NCBI GenBank assembly: GCA_002327765.1
Contig: DCUH01000092.1
Location: 1-7,690, forward strand
Source of the DNA: a bacterium UBA2219
GTDB lineage: Bacteria; Desulfobacterota; Deferrimicrobia; Deferrimicrobiales; Deferrimicrobiaceae
Length of the DNA: 7,690 nt
Reading direction: 5' to 3'
The position numbers and the translations under genes are program-made. Under the pieces are notes generated by a model, which saw only the letters and a list, made by a program, of their open reading frames with translations, had not been told where the DNA came from and did not search any database. Positions 6,406-7,690 of the stretch are shown piece by piece (positions within the stretch are counted from its first letter, which is position 1; every line of letters begins with the position of its first letter).

Positions 6406-6433
6406 CCGGCTCCCCGCTCCCCCCGGCCCCGCC

Positions 6434-7306
6434 TCACCGGCCCAGCCGCCGCGCCATGGTCTTCCCGATGTCGGCGGGCGACTCGGAAACGGTTATCCCC
6501 GCCGCGCGGAACGCCTCGATCTTCTCGGCCGCGGTCCCCTTCCCCCCCGAGATGATGGCGCCCGCGTGCCCCATCCGCTTCCCCTTGGGGGCGGTCAGCC
6601 CCGCGATGTACCCGACGACCGGCTTGCGCATGTTCTCACGGATCCACGCGGCCGCGTCCTCCTCGGCCGTCCCGCCGATTTCCCCGATCAGGACGACCGC
6701 TTCGGTATCCGGGTCGGCCTCGAACGCGGACAGGACGTCGATGAAGCTCGTTCCGTTCAGCGGGTCGCCGCCGATGCCCACGCAGGAGGACTGCCCCAGC
6801 CCCAGGGCGGTGAGCTGGTGCACCGCCTCATAGGTGAGGGTCCCCGAGCGGGAGACGACGCCGACCCCGCCGGGCCGGTGGATGCCGCCCGGCATGATGC
6901 CGGCCTTGCTCTTCCCGGGGGAGATGACGCCGGGGCAGTTCGGCCCCACCAGGCGGGTCTTCTTCCCTTCCATGAACCGCTTCACCTTCACCATGTCCAG
7001 GACGGGGATCCCTTCCGTGATGCAGACGACCAGGGAGAGCCCGGAGTCGAATCCCTCGCAGATCGCGTCGGCCGCGAACGCGGGGGGGACGAAGATGACC
7101 GACACGTCGGCCCCGGTGGCGTGGACCGCCTGCGAGACCGAGTCGAAGACGGGGACGCCCTCGACCGCGCCGCCGGCCTTGCCCGGCGTGACCCCGCCCA
7201 CGACCTTCGTGCCGTAGTCCAGCATCTGGCGCGTGTGGAACGCGCCGGCCGAGCCGGTGATCCCCTGCACGATGACGCGGCTGTCCGCGTCCAGGTAGAT
7301 GCTCAC
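6434..7306 (-). CDS. sucD: Succinate-CoA ligase [ADP/GDP-forming], alpha subunit
   Basis: A 290-residue alpha subunit of succinyl-CoA synthetase, essentially the length of E. coli SucD (289). It has the CoA-binding Rossmann fold at the N-terminus (QGITGSAGAFHTRQMLDYG, 14-32, and GGVTPGKAGG, 37-46), GPNCPG (121-126), and the phosphohistidine loop RMGHAGAIISGGKGTA with His247, equivalent to E. coli His246. The enzyme interconverts succinyl-CoA plus NDP and phosphate with succinate, CoA and NTP. The GTG at 7306 overlaps the sucC stop as GTGA, with GGGGGAGG six bases upstream. The frame is open a further 66 codons upstream, but that stretch is Arg/Gly-rich and shadows sucC. Downstream, korD begins after 28 bases, the widest gap within the metabolic block; no terminator-like hairpin is seen there. 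Confidence 0.97.
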   Translation of the reverse strand: MSIYLDADSRVIVQGITGSAGAFHTRQMLDYGTKVVGGVTPGKAGGAVEGVPVFDSVSQAVHATGADVSVIFVPPAFAADAICEGFDSGLSLVVCITEGIPVLDMVKVKRFMEGKKTRLVGPNCPGVISPGKSKAGIMPGGIHRPGGVGVVSRSGTLTYEAVHQLTALGLGQSSCVGIGGDPLNGTSFIDVLSAFEADPDTEAVVLIGEIGGTAEEDAAAWIRENMRKPVVGYIAGLTAPKGKRMGHAGAIISGGKGTAAEKIEAFRAAGITVSESPADIGKTMARRLGR

Positions 7307-7690
7307 GGGCGACCTCCCCCGGCGGCGGCGACGGCCTTCCTCGCCCCGTCCTCCATGTCGGACGCGGGGATGATGTTCAGCCCCGACGACGAAAGGATCT
7401 CCTTCCCCTTCTCCCGGTTCGTGCCCTCGAGCCGGACGACCAGGGGGACCGGAAGGCCGACCCCCTTCGCGGCGGCCACCACGCCGTCGGCGATGACGTC
7501 GCATCGCATGATCCCGCCGAAGATGTTCACGAAGATCGCCTTGACGTTCGGGTCGGACAGGATGAGGCGGAAGGCGTGCGTCACCTGCTCGGTCGACGCG
7601 TTGCCGCCGACGTCGAGGAAGTTCGCCGGGCTGCCGCCGCAGAGCTTGATCATGTCCATCGTCGTCATCGCCAGCCCCGCGCCGTTGACC
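7303..7690 (-). CDS. sucC: Succinate-CoA ligase, beta subunit (5' end beyond window)
   Basis: Only the last 128 residues, about a third of the usual protein, are present. They begin at VNGAGLAM and continue with TMDMIKLCGGSPANFLDVGG, NIFGGIMRCDVIADGV, VVRLEGTN and SGLNIIPA, all diagnostic of the SucC C-terminal ligase-CoA domain. The N-terminal ATP-grasp half, which binds the nucleotide and decides ATP or GTP preference, lies off the window, so specificity cannot be read. With SucD it forms succinyl-CoA synthetase of the TCA cycle. The TGA overlaps the sucD GTG by four bases. The Ala/Gly-rich C-terminus (AAAGGGRP) carries the ribosome binding site of sucD. Confidence 0.96.
   Translation of the reverse strand, partial: VNGAGLAMTTMDMIKLCGGSPANFLDVGGNASTEQVTHAFRLILSDPNVKAIFVNIFGGIMRCDVIADGVVAAAKGVGLPVPLVVRLEGTNREKGKEILSSSGLNIIPASDMEDGARKAVAAAGGGRP
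7313..7320 (-). promoter_or_regulatory. Ribosome binding site of sucD
   Basis: GGGGGAGG sits six bases before the GTG at 7306, inside the last codons of sucC, and supports the GTG start against upstream open frame. Confidence 0.75.

Noticed and set aside
6406..6433. Terminator or regulatory element between sucD and korD
   Set aside because: The 28-base gap is G-rich and holds the korD ribosome binding site. There is no stable stem with a U-tract and no promoter-like hexamers.
7307..7504. Upstream extension of sucD to an ATG at 7504
   Set aside because: The added 66 residues are Arg/Gly-rich shadow of sucC. The GTG at 7306 has a strong ribosome binding site and gives the family length.
1..7690. 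A wholly new system, mobile island, CRISPR array or RNA gene
   Set aside because: All ten genes belong to known families, strand and composition are uniform, and no long direct or inverted repeats, tRNA-like folds or integrase/transposase motifs were seen by eye.

Overview
The window is a GC-rich piece of bacterial chromosome read entirely from the minus strand. Ten genes are packed almost without gaps, the largest gap being 31 bases. The outermost two, sucC and a rodZ-like gene, run off the window edges. The gene content suggests an anaerobic or microaerophilic Gram-negative bacterium, perhaps of the former Deltaproteobacteria (Desulfobacterota). It has a ferredoxin-dependent 2-oxoacid oxidoreductase instead of a 2-oxoglutarate dehydrogenase complex, a PilF/PilW-type outer-membrane lipoprotein and RodZ. 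This placement is inference; no marker gene fixes it.

In transcription order (high to low coordinates), the first block is central carbon metabolism: sucC (3' end only), sucD, then korD, korA, korB and korC. Together these interconvert 2-oxoglutarate, succinyl-CoA and succinate, with reduced ferredoxin as electron carrier and substrate-level NTP formation. They could serve an oxidative or a reductive TCA cycle; the sequence does not show the direction.

The second block is ndk, rlmN, mtnP, a pilF/pilW-like TPR lipoprotein gene and a rodZ-like gene. Without mtnP this is the ndk-rlmN-(pilF)-rodZ order known from gammaproteobacteria, where ispG and hisS follow. Here mtnP, a methylthioadenosine phosphorylase gene, lies between rlmN and pilW, and the TCA block is joined to the front.

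Most junctions are stop/start overlaps (GTGA, ATGA, TGATG) or nearly abutting, which fits one long translationally coupled operon. The exception is rlmN/mtnP. There mtnP has no visible Shine-Dalgarno sequence, but a good promoter-like element (TTGAGC, 17 bases, TATAGT) ends six bases before its ATG, suggesting a leaderless internal transcript. I found no RNA gene, mobile element, CRISPR array or convincing terminator, and no sign of a wholly new system. The points worth checking are the mtnP insertion and its candidate promoter.
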